DNA of 64,000 bases, from NCBI RefSeq assembly GCF_902686445.1, contig NC_062219.1:149898057-149962056 (forward strand), given 5' to 3'. Positions 44,021 to 54,203 of this stretch are shown here, in pieces (the stretch's first letter is position 1; each line of letters begins with the position of its first letter). A model generated the notes under the pieces. That model was not told where the DNA came from. It saw only the letters and a program-made list of their open reading frames with translations, and did not search any database. Made by a program: the position numbers and the translations under genes. Source of the stretch: Sciurus carolinensis (taxonomy: Eukaryota > Chordata > Mammalia > Rodentia > Sciuridae).

Positions 44021-44475
44021 AAACCTAAGGTAGCCACCAGTTCCAGGGAACAGGACTCAGGCGTCCTCGGGCACGTTGTCTACCTACTCAGACCCCAGAG
44101 TCCACATTCTTCTCTGAGCTCAGACTCTCCTGGCTGCACCGCATGTCGTCTCCAGTTCTCAGTGAGGACAACGGAGAGAACAGAAGACATAGCCTGAAGG
44201 AGCCTGCCGTGAAGTCGGGTGGCAACACCACCTGTGCCAGGTGCCATGCTCAGTTCAGGTCTGTAAGTGGAAAAGCCCAGGAAGAAACTAACGGAACGCA
44301 GAGGTTCTCTTGGCGAGTCAAAGCCCAGGGGTGAAAAGAGCTGGAGAGGCCACTTGTACTGACAAGGACAGCTCTGGGGTTGCTTGAAAAGCTTGCTCTA
44401 TACATGTTCAGATAGGAAAGCACAAGTACAGCTGGGCATGTTTTTTAGTTTTGTTTTGATTTGTTTGGGTTTTTA
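44021..44475. other. 5' flank stretch, nothing recognised
   Basis: No gene or repeat supported. The + frame at 44143-44334 is short and featureless. Confidence 0.5.
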
Positions 44476-44766
44476 TTTTGCACCAGGGATTGAACCTGAG
44501 GTACCTAACCACTGAGCAACATCCCCAGTCCGTTTTTTGTTTGTTCTTTTTGTTTTGTTATTTTCTGAGGTTTTTGTTTGTTTGTTTGTTTTTGAGTGTG
44601 GTTTTTTTTTGTTTTGTTTTGTTTTTTGTTTTTTGGTTTTTTTTTTGAGACAGGGTCTTGCTAAGTTGCTTAAGTCCTTGCTAAGTTGCTGAGGCTGACT
44701 TTAAACTTTCGATCCTCCTGCCTCAGCCTCCCAAACTGCTGGGATTACAGGCATGTGCCACCACAC
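44476..44766 (-). mobile_element. B1-dID SINE with GT-rich expanded linker
   Basis: The ID part (CACCAGGGATTGAACCTGAGG..CACTGAGCAACATCCCCAGTCC) and B1 part (GAGACAGGGTCTTGCTAAGTTGC) are separated by about 115 bp of TTTTG/TTTG-rich sequence (44531-44648), far longer than the normal linker. Confidence 0.92.
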
Positions 44767-44870
44767 ATTTCTGAGCATGCTTAGTTCAAGGCTGAAGTTC
44801 AAAAGGGAAATCTGGAGTCACTGGGCATGCTCAGTTCAAGGTCACAGAGCACGTGTTCAAAAGACAAGAG
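44767..44870. repeat. Imperfect tandem duplication (~55 bp unit)
   Basis: GAGCATGCTTAGTTCAAGG..GTTCAAAAGGGA is followed by GGGCATGCTCAGTTCAAGG..TGTTCAAAAGACA. A third weaker GACCTGCTCAGTTTCA follows near 44891. Confidence 0.6.
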
Positions 44871-46844
44871 GGTGCATGTGAATGCTTTGGGACCTGCTCA
44901 GTTTCATGTGAAATTTACTCTCCGCCACCTACAAGGAGGAACCAGAGGGACTCTAGTGACCTTGACTGTTTTCTCATAAGTGACTACAAAAAGTTTTAAC
45001 TGACACGGAAAGAACAACTCGCAGCTGCTTCACGTAGGAGTCTGCTCCTCAAGGCGGCTCCTCGCCTGGCCGCTAAGCAGTCACAGCTGTGCCCCAGCCG
45101 GCAGCACCCCGCCCGGGGAGACCTCACATGGTCGGCAGGGAGGCGCTCTGGGAAGCGTGCCACCGCGCCATCTTGTCATCGTGCAACCGTAGGTGGGCTA
45201 GGAGGGCCGCCAGGTCACCGGCGAGATGATCCCTGGAACCCCATGGTACAGGCTCCGTCACCTCTGAACTCACATGGGCGACCCCACAACGTGTCATGAG
45301 GACGGAAACTTTCTAACTTCAGAACTCAGATGGGGAGGGCCTGGAACCCACGGGGACGCGGGCAGCAGAGAGAACGTGAGGTCCCAGAGGCCGGGGTGAG
45401 GAGGCAGGTGCCCCGGGAAGGGCACAGGTGAAGTAGGGAGGTGGGAAGGTCCCCAGAGGGAGGCTGAGGAGAGAGGGCAGGTCAGACCTGGAACCCTCCG
45501 CAGGAGGCTTCTGACACAGAGCCCGTGCCTTCTATGGCAGCAATTCCACAAAGGCGTGGACACTGTCGACCGAGGGGTCAGATCCTCAGTGAGGTCACGA
45601 GAACCATGAGGAGGGGTTTTCTTTTAAATTCACAGGTATGATGCGCCTCCTCCAGGGGCACACGCATGCACGTGTACAGCGGGTGGTGGTGGAAGGCGGG
45701 TGTACGCACTGCCAGCTCACACGGTCGTGGTCTCTCGGGCTGGGACCCTGAACCGAGCCCTCTCAGTCCCTCAGGGAACATGCCCTGGGCGCCACTCCAG
45801 CCACCCGTGCAGTAGAGCACTGGAACTTTCTCCGCCTAGCTCACTCTACTTTGGCAAGGGGAAGAGTTCTGTTGCTGAGAAGGCAAGGAGAGTATTCCAG
45901 GGGGGAAGCAATTCAAGAAGACGGGCTCAAAAGAAAACAGACCACCAGGAGCATCCTCTCTGCAGATCTGTGTGTCAGGCCTTCCAAATGAGGTCGCCAC
46001 AAACTCACAGCTTACGGAGCCGGCTGGGCAACGGGGAGAAGATGTAAGGGAAAACAGGTTTCTGTGTCCCAGGGTCAAAGGACAAAACGACAGCAATTTG
46101 TGAACATTTTCCCTGGCTTTATTTCCAGGTCTGGAATCGGGCAACACTTCATTCTGTGAATTCTGAGGGTCTGAGCAAAGGAGGCTGGTGTAGGCGGAGA
46201 AGGCTGAAGGAAGCAGAAACAAAGAAGCAGGTTGGTTATTTCAGTTACTTTTCCCGACAGGCAGGGACAGGCAGAGAACAATCAGAGAATAAGTGATCAG
46301 TTAGGACCAGGTTGTTTCAGGTTACTTCTCAGGTGGAAGGATTAAGACAGACGAAATTTCACTGCTCTAGTGACTAAAACTGGACTTTGGGGGGACTTTT
46401 GGCAGTTATCTCTCTAATCCTGATTTCTCGGAAGGTCAGATAAACAGCTTAGTGTCTGGCTGGTGATGGGGAGCTTTGGCACAAGGGACTCCATTTTGAT
46501 TTTTAGCCTGGTCTGTCGGGACCCAGTGCAGGAGTTATGGCCTCCTGCAATTGCTGGCACTAATACTATGGACAGCACAGACAGCAGCCTTGAGGAGAGT
46601 CAAGTCCATGTGGGTGCTAATGTCTACCTCCAGGGCCAGGCGAGGCACCAAGCGAAAGAACAAAGAGTTTATTCAAGCCAAAGTGAGGATGGCCACCCAG
46701 GGAAAACACGAACCCAGAGTAAGTGCTCCTGAAAGGGTGTCCAGGAGGTCTGGTTGTATAGATTTGTTTTGGTTTTTTTTTGTTTTTGTTTTGAAGAAGG
46801 AGAAGGAGGTTACAGCTGGTTGTTACCACTGCTTTGATAAAACC
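44871..46844. other. 5' flank; YY1-like site and unassigned parts
   Basis: GACAAGATGGCGCG on the minus strand (45164-45177) is a YY1-type core in a GC-richer patch (45050-45240). The region 46080-46720 has LTR-like character (CTCCATTTTGATTTTTAGCC; TTTATTCAAGCC near 46668), but I cannot name a family. No gene. Confidence 0.4.
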
Positions 46845-47060
46845 AGGTATGGAGGTGCACACCTGTAATATCAGCTACTCAGGTGGCTGAGGCAGGAGGA
46901 TCGTGAGTCTGAGGCCAGTCTGGGCAATTTAGCAATAAAATATAAATATCAATAAAATATAAAGAGGGCTGGGTAAGTAGCTCAGCATTAGAGCACCTCA
47001 CTGGGTTCAACCTCCAGTACTGCAGATACTACTACTACTAATAATAATAATAATAAAAAA
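46845..47060 (+). mobile_element. B1-dID SINE with ACT/AAT-repeat tail
   Basis: The B1 head (CCTGTAATATCAGCTACTCAGGTGGCTGAGGC) and ID tail (GGGCTGGGTAAGTAGCTCAGCATTAGAGC) end in ACTACTACTACTAATAATAATAATAATAA, an expanded tail. AATATAAATATCAATAAAATATAAA is duplicated in the linker. Confidence 0.9.
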
Positions 47061-47307
47061 ACTCCACCAACTTTCAGCCCTGCTTCTTATCGACATCTGC
47101 ATAGAGAAGGAAATGCTGTCACATCACCAAGTAGCACCACAGCTATGCAGTGTATTTTACCCCAACAGGTGTGGCCAAAGCAACACCCAGGTCTTTTGTG
47201 TGATCAACCAAGTAAGAATTCAGTGACTGGAAACCAATTGTTTTCAGTTTTTGGAAACTTCCTCAAGATTAGTTGAGCTATGTAATTCATAACTTATCAG
47301 ATAATTT
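47061..47307. other. Short unassigned flank
   Basis: AT-rich, nothing recognised; lies between a SINE tail and the 3' end of a retrocopy. Confidence 0.5.
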
Positions 47308-48860
47308 ATTTTTTTTTTACATTTAATTGACAAAGTTTATTATCAAGAAATTTTAGTAGTAGCTTTTTTAAAAGAACATTTGGATTTTTGAATACTGAAA
47401 GATGACAATCCATAACAAGACATGCACAATTAAAATATTAAATAATTTCTAAGCTAAAAAACCATCATTCGAATTGTTAAGTATGATCTTTGTGTCTTGG
47501 CAGAAGCAGCTGCAGTTCTCTCTCCTTCAGGACATTCACCCACCTTCTCATGGAGACTACAGAGACTTGCCACCAATTCAGTTATTTAATTATAATCAGT
47601 GCTGAGAATTTTGTGTTTAAGTACGCAATGTCTTGGAAGCATAAACATCTATCTACAAGAACTTCAGTTTTCTTTGAAATGTATCTCAAGCATCTTTTAA
47701 GGGGCAAGCTACACACAGGCTATGTCCTTAAAGAAAAAGGCTTCTTGAAGAAGAGCGAGATGGGTATCCAGCACAGCCAAGAGTGCTCATGCCACCACCC
47801 CAGGGAAACAGGCAGCGCCTTGCTAATTCTGGGTTCAGGGTGGCGACCTCCTTGGTATTGAGTCCCTAGCTCTTACTGTGCTGCAGCCCAGCATGTACTC
47901 CATTGCTGTGGATACAAGACTTCCATCTCTTTCGGTGTCTATCTGTCTGAAGTAACCTGGTAGTCACTAGGGGAAGCTTTGTGACTACAAAGCTATTCAC
48001 AGTAGGAATCCTAGGAGTGCTTCCAGGATGTGTTGCTGTGCCTAAGGTTCAACTGGTGGTGTAAAGGCTAGAGAGAGACGTCAAAGCACATGGGTCGCTG
48101 TTTTCCACAACACCTCTATCTCTGCGTGGTTTTACTCCAATCATGATGGATGCTCCGAATACTCTCCCATCTTTGCTTAAGGCTTTCCGAGCCTGCAGCT
48201 TAGATTGATGATGAATATGCATCCAGTTTCCTGTGGTAGACATCACATTTTAATATATTTCCATACCGTGCCAACTGTAGTAATATATAGGAAGCAGATG
48301 CTTGTGCAAACCCAAACACAGTCACCCAAGTGTCATCGAGGCGATCTTCTGAAGTCAGAGAATCTCCTGACATATAAAGAGGATCCTAATGGGCGGAGAC
48401 GGTGTTGTCTGCCGTGGTTGACCAATATTTGCTGGACTAAACATACTTTGCCCTGTTCCAAGGGTAGTAGCTGTAACTCCAACCAAAGGACTCTGCCTGA
48501 CTCAAATGTCCATCTGTCTTCTTGAAGCTCAAGGCGTTGATCCGAGCCCTGGACTAGAAATGTCATCATCTATACTTCTAACAGGTGGAGTTCCACTTTT
48601 ATCCTGACGAACTGGTACAACTGGCTGTGGTGGTAACACACCAGCAAGTAAAGGTGACCTCATTCCATCATTCCTACCCTAACCCACTTGTGGAGGCACT
48701 GGAGCTGGCAAATCCCCCATTAAAAATCCAGGTAAGAACTGGGCATTAACTGCTGGCTTTGGAGACGTGGTGGACCCAGCAGCATTGGTTCAGATTCCAG
48801 CGTAGCTGCCTGGGATTCCATGGCAAAGGCTGCCATCACGACCGCAGCAATTCTGTGTCA
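47308..48860 (-). pseudogene. NUP35: NUP35 processed pseudogene
   Basis: The minus strand carries an intronless, decayed copy of the NUP35 mRNA (nucleoporin Nup35/Nup53, a scaffold protein of the nuclear pore inner ring). It starts with a short 5' UTR and an ATG at 48836-48834 reading MAAFAMESQ, matching the NUP35 N-terminus. At 48049-48246 the RRM-like domain is readable ([19 protein letters not shown], then [14 protein letters not shown]). The C-terminus near 47890-47960 still reads SDYQVTSDR but with a stop where Gln is expected, and frameshifts follow. A 3' UTR with AATAAA (read on minus near 47335) and an A-tail (T-run 47309-47317) complete it. Lack of introns plus the tail show retroposition. 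A stop after about 38 codons (TTTTTAA near 48720) and several frameshifts rule out function. No target-site duplication could be identified. Confidence 0.93.
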
Positions 48861-48869
48861 TATATTTCA

Positions 48870-49027
48870 TAAAGAAATCGTTTCCTAGCACAAAGAAATT
48901 ATAAACAAAGAAATAATAATTGGTTACCCTGATTTGAGCATTGCACCTTGTATACAGGCACCAAATTATCTCTGCATTCTCCATAAATGCATACAATTAT
49001 TATATGCCAATAAAATATAAAATTCAA
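48870..49027 (+). mobile_element. L1M 3' end fragment
   Basis: TGTATACAGGCACCAAATTATC..CCATAAATGCATACAATTATTATATGCCAATAAAATATAAAATTC matches the terminal 3' UTR of old L1M elements, sense. Confidence 0.65.
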
Positions 49028-49039
49028 AAAGTTTTTTAA

Positions 49040-49167
49040 GGGGTCTAGGGTGGTGACTCAGTGGTAGAGTGCTTGCCTTGCATGTGTGAGGAACTGGGTT
49101 CGATTCTCAGCACCACATATAAATAAATAAAATAAAAATCCATTGACAACTAAAACAAATTTTTTTT
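49040..49167 (+). mobile_element. ID SINE with target-site duplication
   Basis: A full ID (GGTGACTCAGTGGTAGAGTGCTTGCC..GGTTCGATTCTCAGCACCACA) has an A/T-rich tail. AAAGTTTTTTAA occurs at both borders (49028-49039 and 49168-49179), a perfect 12-bp duplication. Confidence 0.93.
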
Positions 49168-49179
49168 AAAGTTTTTTAA

Positions 49180-49373
49180 ATTAAAAGATTGGTTGAGCTA
49201 TTTTTTTTCAACATAAACTCCTCCTACTTGCATGGAATTTAGTGAGGACATTAAGACTAATTTAATGTCATTTAATGAGGAGCTGGAGAGAAATCATAAT
49301 TTTTCTTCCCTCCTTTCACTTGTTTAAATTTCATTGCATAGCCAATTTTCTTAGAAGATTCCACCTATTCTTT
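49180..49373. other. Short AT-rich flank
   Basis: No recognised feature. Confidence 0.5.
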
Positions 49374-49577
49374 TTTCCTAAAGTTTTTTGGTACCAAGGA
49401 TTGAACCCAGGGGCCCGTAACCACTGAGCCACATCTCTAGCCCTTTTTATTTTGAGACAAGGTCTCAATAAGTTGTTTAGGGCCTCTCTAAGTTGCTGAG
49501 GCTGGCTTTGAACTTGCAATCCTCCTGCCTCAGCCTCTGGAGCAGCTGGGATTACCGGCATGAGCCACCTGAAGGGC
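49374..49577 (-). mobile_element. B1-dID SINE with target-site duplication
   Basis: A complete antisense copy is bounded by TCCACCTATTCTTT at 49360-49373 and 49578-49591, a perfect 14-bp duplication, so insertion is recent. Confidence 0.96.
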
Positions 49578-49654
49578 TCCACCTATTCTTTACACTTTCA
49601 ACCCTTGAGTCATTATTCTCCAAGAGCAATTTTTCTATAGGTGTGTCTCACTTT

Positions 49655-49835
49655 TAACCAAAGTTCACAGTGTTGGATGTACATCAGATTCACCTGGGGA
49701 GTTTTTAAAAATACTAATGCCAGGGCTCCATTCCAGACCAACTAAATAAAAGTTTCCTGGGGGATCCCCAGCATTTATTCCAAAAACCCCAAGGAAGGGC
49801 AAAGGGCCCAGCATAACTGATCATTTTTAGAAAGA
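49655..49835 (+). mobile_element. MER5-like (hAT-Charlie) element
   Basis: CAAAGTTCACAGTGTTGGATGTACATCAGATTCACCTGGGGAG..CAGGGCTCCATTCCAGACCAACTAAAT..CCCCAGCATTTATTCC follows the MER5A-type order. Old and decayed. Confidence 0.65.
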
Positions 49836-50471
49836 ATGACGTAGGAGTCGCTGCACCCTGAGGCTCACGTAGCTACAACGATGGAGGGACAGACACAGTC
49901 GTCCGCGGGACAGAAGGAGGAGCCTAGAGCTGGACCTGAGCAGGCCCAGCTGACGCAGCAAGAGGTGCGGGAGCGAGGCCCTGGGGACAGGGCCCTCTCA
50001 GTGAGCGGTGCTGGAGCCGGCAGGCTTCCCAGGCAAGAGGGAGCCTCGGATCAGACCCGCGCCTGCTCAAACCACACATGGATCCCAGACCTGAACACAA
50101 AACACGAAGTGATTGATCTTGTAGAAAACAAACAGGCGAAGGTCTTCGGGATGATTTTCCTTCATACAACACACTCGTCCACACCACCAAGCCTCCAGCT
50201 CCGAGGGACCGGCCAGCGTCACCACCTCAGTTCCCAGAGTGAAGCGCTCAGTCCAGAAGACGGTCTGCTTGAGACCCAACTGCTGCTGGGCTTCCAGGGG
50301 ACTATAGATCTCAGGATCCATGACCCCTCCTCCAGCATGAGAATTTACTAATATGGCCCCAGAGGGGGTTTTATTTACTATTGGCAGCTTGTTATGAGAA
50401 TATATAAATCCTTTGTAATATGTATTTTGTAAAAAATATAAAGGATTATATATTAGATATAATGCATATAT
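49836..50471. other. 5' flank stretch, nothing recognised
   Basis: A 156-codon + frame (49881-50351) is open but has no domain or family resemblance. I see no promoter or splice context, so it is not called as a gene. TA-rich from 50390. Confidence 0.45.
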
Positions 50472-50638
50472 ATATGTACTGGGAATTGAACCCAGGGGTG
50501 TTTTACCACTGAGCCACAGGGTCTCAAAATTAAAGTTGCTTAGGGACTTGCTAAGTTGCTGAGGTTGACCTTCATGTGTTTCTCCTGCCTCAGCCTCCCA
50601 AGTTGCTGAGATTACAAGTGTGCACCACCATACACAGC
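50472..50638 (-). mobile_element. B1-dID SINE, antisense
   Basis: ID part (TACTGGGAATTGAACCCAGGGG..ACCACTGAGCCACAGG) with a shortened linker, then B1 (GGGACTTGCTAAGTTGCTGAGG..AGTTGCTGAGATTACAAGTGTGC). Confidence 0.92.
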
Positions 50639-50720
50639 TGCTGCTGTTCCTCCTCCTCCTCCTCCTCCTCCTTTTCCTCGTCCCCTCCCCTCCCCCTCCT
50701 TCTCCTCTTTCTCCTTCTCC
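50639..50720. repeat. CTC/CCT pyrimidine tract
   Basis: (CTC)n followed by CCCCTCC and CTTCTCC units, all pyrimidine over about 80 bp; between two SINEs. Confidence 0.92.
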
Positions 50721-50735
50721 ATGGATGATATTAAT

Positions 50736-50912
50736 TTATTTTGGTACCAGTGGTGCTTAACCACTGAGCCACATCCCAGCCCTATTTTTTTTAATTTTGA
50801 GACAGGGTCTCATGAAGTTGCCTAGGCCCTCACTAAATTGCTGAGGCTGGCCTTGAACTTTCACTCCTCCTGCCTCAGCCTCTGGAGTTGCTGGAATTAC
50901 AGGTGTGCACCT
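50736..50912 (-). mobile_element. B1-dID SINE, antisense
   Basis: ID part (GGTACCAGTGGTGCTTAACCACTGAGCCACATCCCAGCCC, internally short) then B1 (GAGACAGGGTCTCATGAAGTTGCC..GGAGTTGCTGGAATTACAGG). Confidence 0.93.
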
Positions 50913-51460
50913 TTTTTTTTTTTTTTGGATGGATGATTTTTTCTTTTTTTCATTTGATTTATTCTTAAATGGTGGTACATACTATGAAATACCAGGCAAC
51001 AACAGACAGGTAAACCAATACACACAGTAAGCAGATGTATCACAAATGCCCTAAGTGGAAGCTGCGTTTGGGATGGGGGAAGAGGACTGAAGGGACACAA
51101 GGGAACTTTTGGTTTGATGGAAGTTCTTTGATGGTTGGCGGTTACACCGCTTCCTACAGGGCTGATGCATTTTCCATGAACCGTGCCGCATGCACACGGA
51201 AAAAGGGCAAACTTGGCTCTCTGTAAAGTCGACCTCAATAAAGCAGATTTAAAGATACTGGGCTTGGAAACCAAATCAAAGCTACTTAGGTATACTTGAG
51301 ACATCTGTTTTCTAATACTGGGTGACATTTATGTGCCAAATTTAACAAGCACCATCAAGTGTCAACACTCCACCAGGACTTAGTACAGAGTGAATAAAAC
51401 AGACGAAAAATAAGTGTGACTGCACAAACGTGTGTTGTGGATGCACGAGCAGCGATTACA
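50913..51460. other. 5' flank stretch; possible old L1 piece
   Basis: TAAATGGTGGTACATACTATGAAATACCAGGCAACAACA (50968-51006) resembles an L1M 3' ORF2 phrase. The remainder is not assigned. Confidence 0.35.
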
Positions 51461-51546
51461 TTTTTTTTTGCGGTGCTGGGGATTGAACCCAGGGCCTTGT
51501 GCATGCAAGGCAAGCACTCTACTGACTGAGCTACCTCCCCAGCCCA
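51461..51546 (-). mobile_element. ID SINE, antisense
   Basis: A T-run then GGTGCTGGGGATTGAACCCAGGGCCTTGTGCATGCAAGGC..CTACTGACTGAGCTACCTCCCCAGCCC; nearly consensus, so young. Confidence 0.95.
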
Positions 51547-51629
51547 TGGGCGGTGATTACTGTTGCAGGAGTGTGTCAGGAGAGGCCTCTGAGCAAGTCT
51601 CACATTCGGCTCAGACCTGACGCACACCC

Positions 51630-51735
51630 AGCTTTTATTTTTAATTTTGGGACAGGGTCAGCCTAAGCTGAATTTGCCCTCCTCCTGCCTCAGCCTCCAG
51701 AGTCTCTGGGATAAAGGGGTGAAACTGCCCCTGGT
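51630..51735 (-). mobile_element. B1 SINE fragment, antisense
   Basis: TTTTGGGACAGGGTCAGCC, then CTCCTGCCTCAGCCTCCAGAGTCTCTGGGATAAAGG. No ID part. Confidence 0.75.
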
Positions 51736-52289
51736 TATAGAGGATATTTTCAGGATGCAAATTAGTAGCCAGATGAAGGGGCACCCATGTGTGGACTGAA
51801 AGGGCTTCTGTCCCTGGGGACTGGGGTGCTCCTCCCTGCGGGCAGGCGGATGTGCTCACAGAGGCGAAGCTCTCTGAACCCCATCGCCCAGGGTGTACGG
51901 AGGTTGGTGATGAACCGTCTCCATCCCTTCTCCCTTCCCTGGATGGCGGGGCAGGGCAGGGGGCTCAAAGTTACCACCACCTGGTGACTGCTTGGTTCCT
52001 CTGCAACCAGCCACACCTGAAGCTGTCTGAGGGCCCCCAGGAGACCCGTCGTCAGCATGAACTCAGCGTAGTTGACGGGGGTTCGTCACCAAGAGCAAAG
52101 GAAATTCCGAGGAGCTCGAAGCTTTTGTGCCAGGAACCTGGAACCAAAATCAAACCTCCAGTCGTCCCTCCACCCAGGCAACTGGAGGGGCCGGGAGCCC
52201 TGTGCCAGGAACCTGGGGAGAAAACAAATGTGTGTTTCTTGTTATTTTACAACATCACACAGGGCGAGTTGAAGATTTCCTACATTTGA
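51736..52289. other. 5' flank with short direct repeat
   Basis: TGTGCCAGGAACCTGG occurs at about 52128-52143 and again at 52201-52216. The open + frame across it has no recognised family. Confidence 0.5.
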
Positions 52290-52760
52290 TGCCAAAATCA
52301 TGACCCACAAAAGGAAAAATTGAACCTTACTGAAATGAAGAACTTTTCCCTGTGAAAGACTCTCCGAAGAGGCTAAAAAGACAAGAAGATCTTTACAAAC
52401 TATGTATCTGACAAAGAAGTTGTACCTTGAAAATAGAAAGAACTTTGAAAATCACAGGAAAAAAAAATTTGAAAAAGAGCAAAGGACATGGAGAAATATT
52501 GAAGAAGTAGTGCACATCCCAAGAGGGTATACATGGAAACTTATGTCCACACAAAATCCTGTACACAAATGTTTATAGCAGCTTCGTGCACACCAGTCCC
52601 AGATCTTTAAAAGCCTCAGCAGGTGAATGTTTAAATAAATGGTGGTACATTCATACTGTGGAATACTATGCAGTGATTAAAAGGAAGTCACCGTTGACAC
52701 ATGCAACAACTTAGCTGGGTTTTAAGGAAACTTTGCTGAGTGAACAAGTTTATGTCAAAA
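52290..52760 (+). mobile_element. L1M ORF2 3' remnant with deletion
   Basis: AGAAGTTGTACC..AAAGAACTTTGAAAA, then AAACTTATGTCCACACAAAATCCTGTACACAAATG and GTGGTACATTCATACTGTGGAATACTATGC follow ORF2 order, but the middle (including the cysteine motif region) is missing. Confidence 0.8.
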
Positions 52761-52934
52761 TGTTACCCTATTAGCAACTGAAGTTCTTCCTGCTTCTGCT
52801 GGAACCACAGCATTTTACTGGGGGAAACTATACTTTCTAGGCTACAAAAGATGCCAGATTACTTTCTGCAAATGGTTTTTTTTTTTTTAGTTATCTAATA
52901 GGAAAAATATATAAAAATTAACACAAAGTGTCTA

Positions 52935-53195
52935 AGACCTTTACACTCAAAATTACAAAACACATAAAAGCAGAGATTTAAGAAATTTAAGGAAGACCCC
53001 CTCCAAGAAGTGGAAAGAATATGCACTGTGCATGGACTGGAAGATTCGGTGGTGTAGATTAACACATCTGTTCTTCCAAAATTGATCTATGGATTCAACA
53101 AAAGTCACATCTAAATTACAGGTCTTTTTTGTTACAATGTGCAAACCATTTTGAAAACCTATATAGAAGGGCAAAGAATGTGGAATAACTGAAGC
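52935..53195 (+). mobile_element. L1 ORF2 internal fragment
   Basis: GAATATGCACTGTGCATGGACTGGAAGATTCGGTGG..CTTCCAAAATTGATCTATGGATTC corresponds to the ORF2 region before the 3' part, decayed. Confidence 0.65.
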
Positions 53196-53204
53196 AAATT
53201 TTTC

Positions 53205-53414
53205 TTGTTGTTGTTTGGTACCAGGGATTGAACCCAGGGGCACTCGACCACTGAGCCACATCCCCAGCCCTATGTTGTATTTTATTTAGAGACAGGGTCT
53301 CCCTGAGTGGTTTAGGGCCTCGCCAAGTTGCTGAGGCTGACTTTGAAGTCCGGATCCTCCTGCCTCAGCCTCCCGAGCCGCTGCGATACAGGTGTGAGGC
53401 ACCACACCCAGACA
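53205..53414 (-). mobile_element. B1-dID SINE, antisense
   Basis: A near-consensus ID part (GGTACCAGGGATTGAACCCAGGGGCACTCGACCACTGAGCC) and B1 part (GAGACAGGGTCTCCCTGAGTGG). AGCAATTTTT-type sequence on both sides hints at a duplication. Confidence 0.95.
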
Positions 53415-53734
53415 AAGCAATTTTTTAAAACAACAAAATTGGACATACAGAGGAATGTCCCTCTGCTTGCCGAGGACATTCCTTGTGATTTTTGTTTGGC
53501 CTTGTGGAGCCAAACAAAAGTCCATGCTGTGGGGCCCTTGCAGAGTCTCCATCCTGCTACCGTCCACTCCATTCATGTGCCCAGTTCTGTGACGGCCAGT
53601 GACAGAGGCTTGCTCATGCCAGCTGGCCTGAGTCGATCTGCCTACTTGGTTATTCAATGCCTCTCCCATCGCGGATGATTTCTGATGCTATTAACTTGTG
53701 GTTCAAAATCTTCCCATTTTGGGCCCATTACCTA
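53415..53734. other. Short unassigned flank
   Basis: TGCCGAGGACATTCCTTGTG and a nearby imperfect inverted partner (GAGGAATGTCCCTC) are present. No gene recognised. Confidence 0.45.
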
Positions 53735-54140
53735 CCTTCCTTCCTTCCTTCCTTCCTTCCTTCCTTCCTTCCTTCCTTCCTTCCTTCCTTCCCTCCCTCC
53801 CTCCCTCTTTCTTTCCCTCCCTCCTTCCTTGCTTCCTTCCTTCCCTCCCTCCCTCCCTCTTTCTTTCCCTCCTTCCTTCCTTGCTTCCTTCCTTCTTTCC
53901 TTCTTTCCTTCCTTCCTTCCTTCCTTGCTTCCTTCCTTCCTTCCTTCCTTCCCTCCCTCCCTCCCTCCTCCTTTCCCTCCCTCCTTCCTTCCTTCCTTCC
54001 CTCCCTCCCTCCCTCCTCCTTTCCCTCCCTCCTTCCTTCCTTCCCTCCCTCCCTCCCTCTTTCTTTCCCTCCTTCCTTCTTGCTTCCTTCCTTCTTTCCT
54101 TCCTTCCTTCCTTCCTTCCTTCCTTCCTTCCTTCCTCCCT
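53735..54140. repeat. TTCC/CCCT satellite with higher-order units
   Basis: About 406 bp of pure pyrimidine apart from scattered G in TTGCTTCC. Within the TTCC background a larger unit of roughly 45-60 bp recurs about five times: four CCCT units, then CTTTCTTT or CTCCTTT, then a CCCT/CCTT run. All six frames lack stops on at least one strand, producing meaningless PSFLPSFL or KEGRKEGR proteins. Confidence 0.96.
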
Positions 54141-54203
54141 CTGGTGCTGGGGACTGAACCAGGACCTCCTATGTGTTGGACACATGCAGGGCCCCTCATG
54201 GCG
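54141..54203 (-). mobile_element. ID SINE, antisense, truncated
   Basis: TGGTGCTGGGGACTGAACCAGGACCTCCTATGTGTTGGACACATGCAGG is the antisense ID 3' part. Its poly-A side abuts the TTCC satellite, which therefore probably arose from its tail. Confidence 0.8.

Noticed and set aside
48049..48246. Functional NUP35-like gene
   Set aside because: The readable RRM-like piece lies in an intronless copy with an early stop, frameshifts and an A-tail, so it is a processed pseudogene.
49881..50351. 156-codon + frame as a small gene
   Set aside because: No recognised domain, start context or splice sites; composition matches the surrounding flank.
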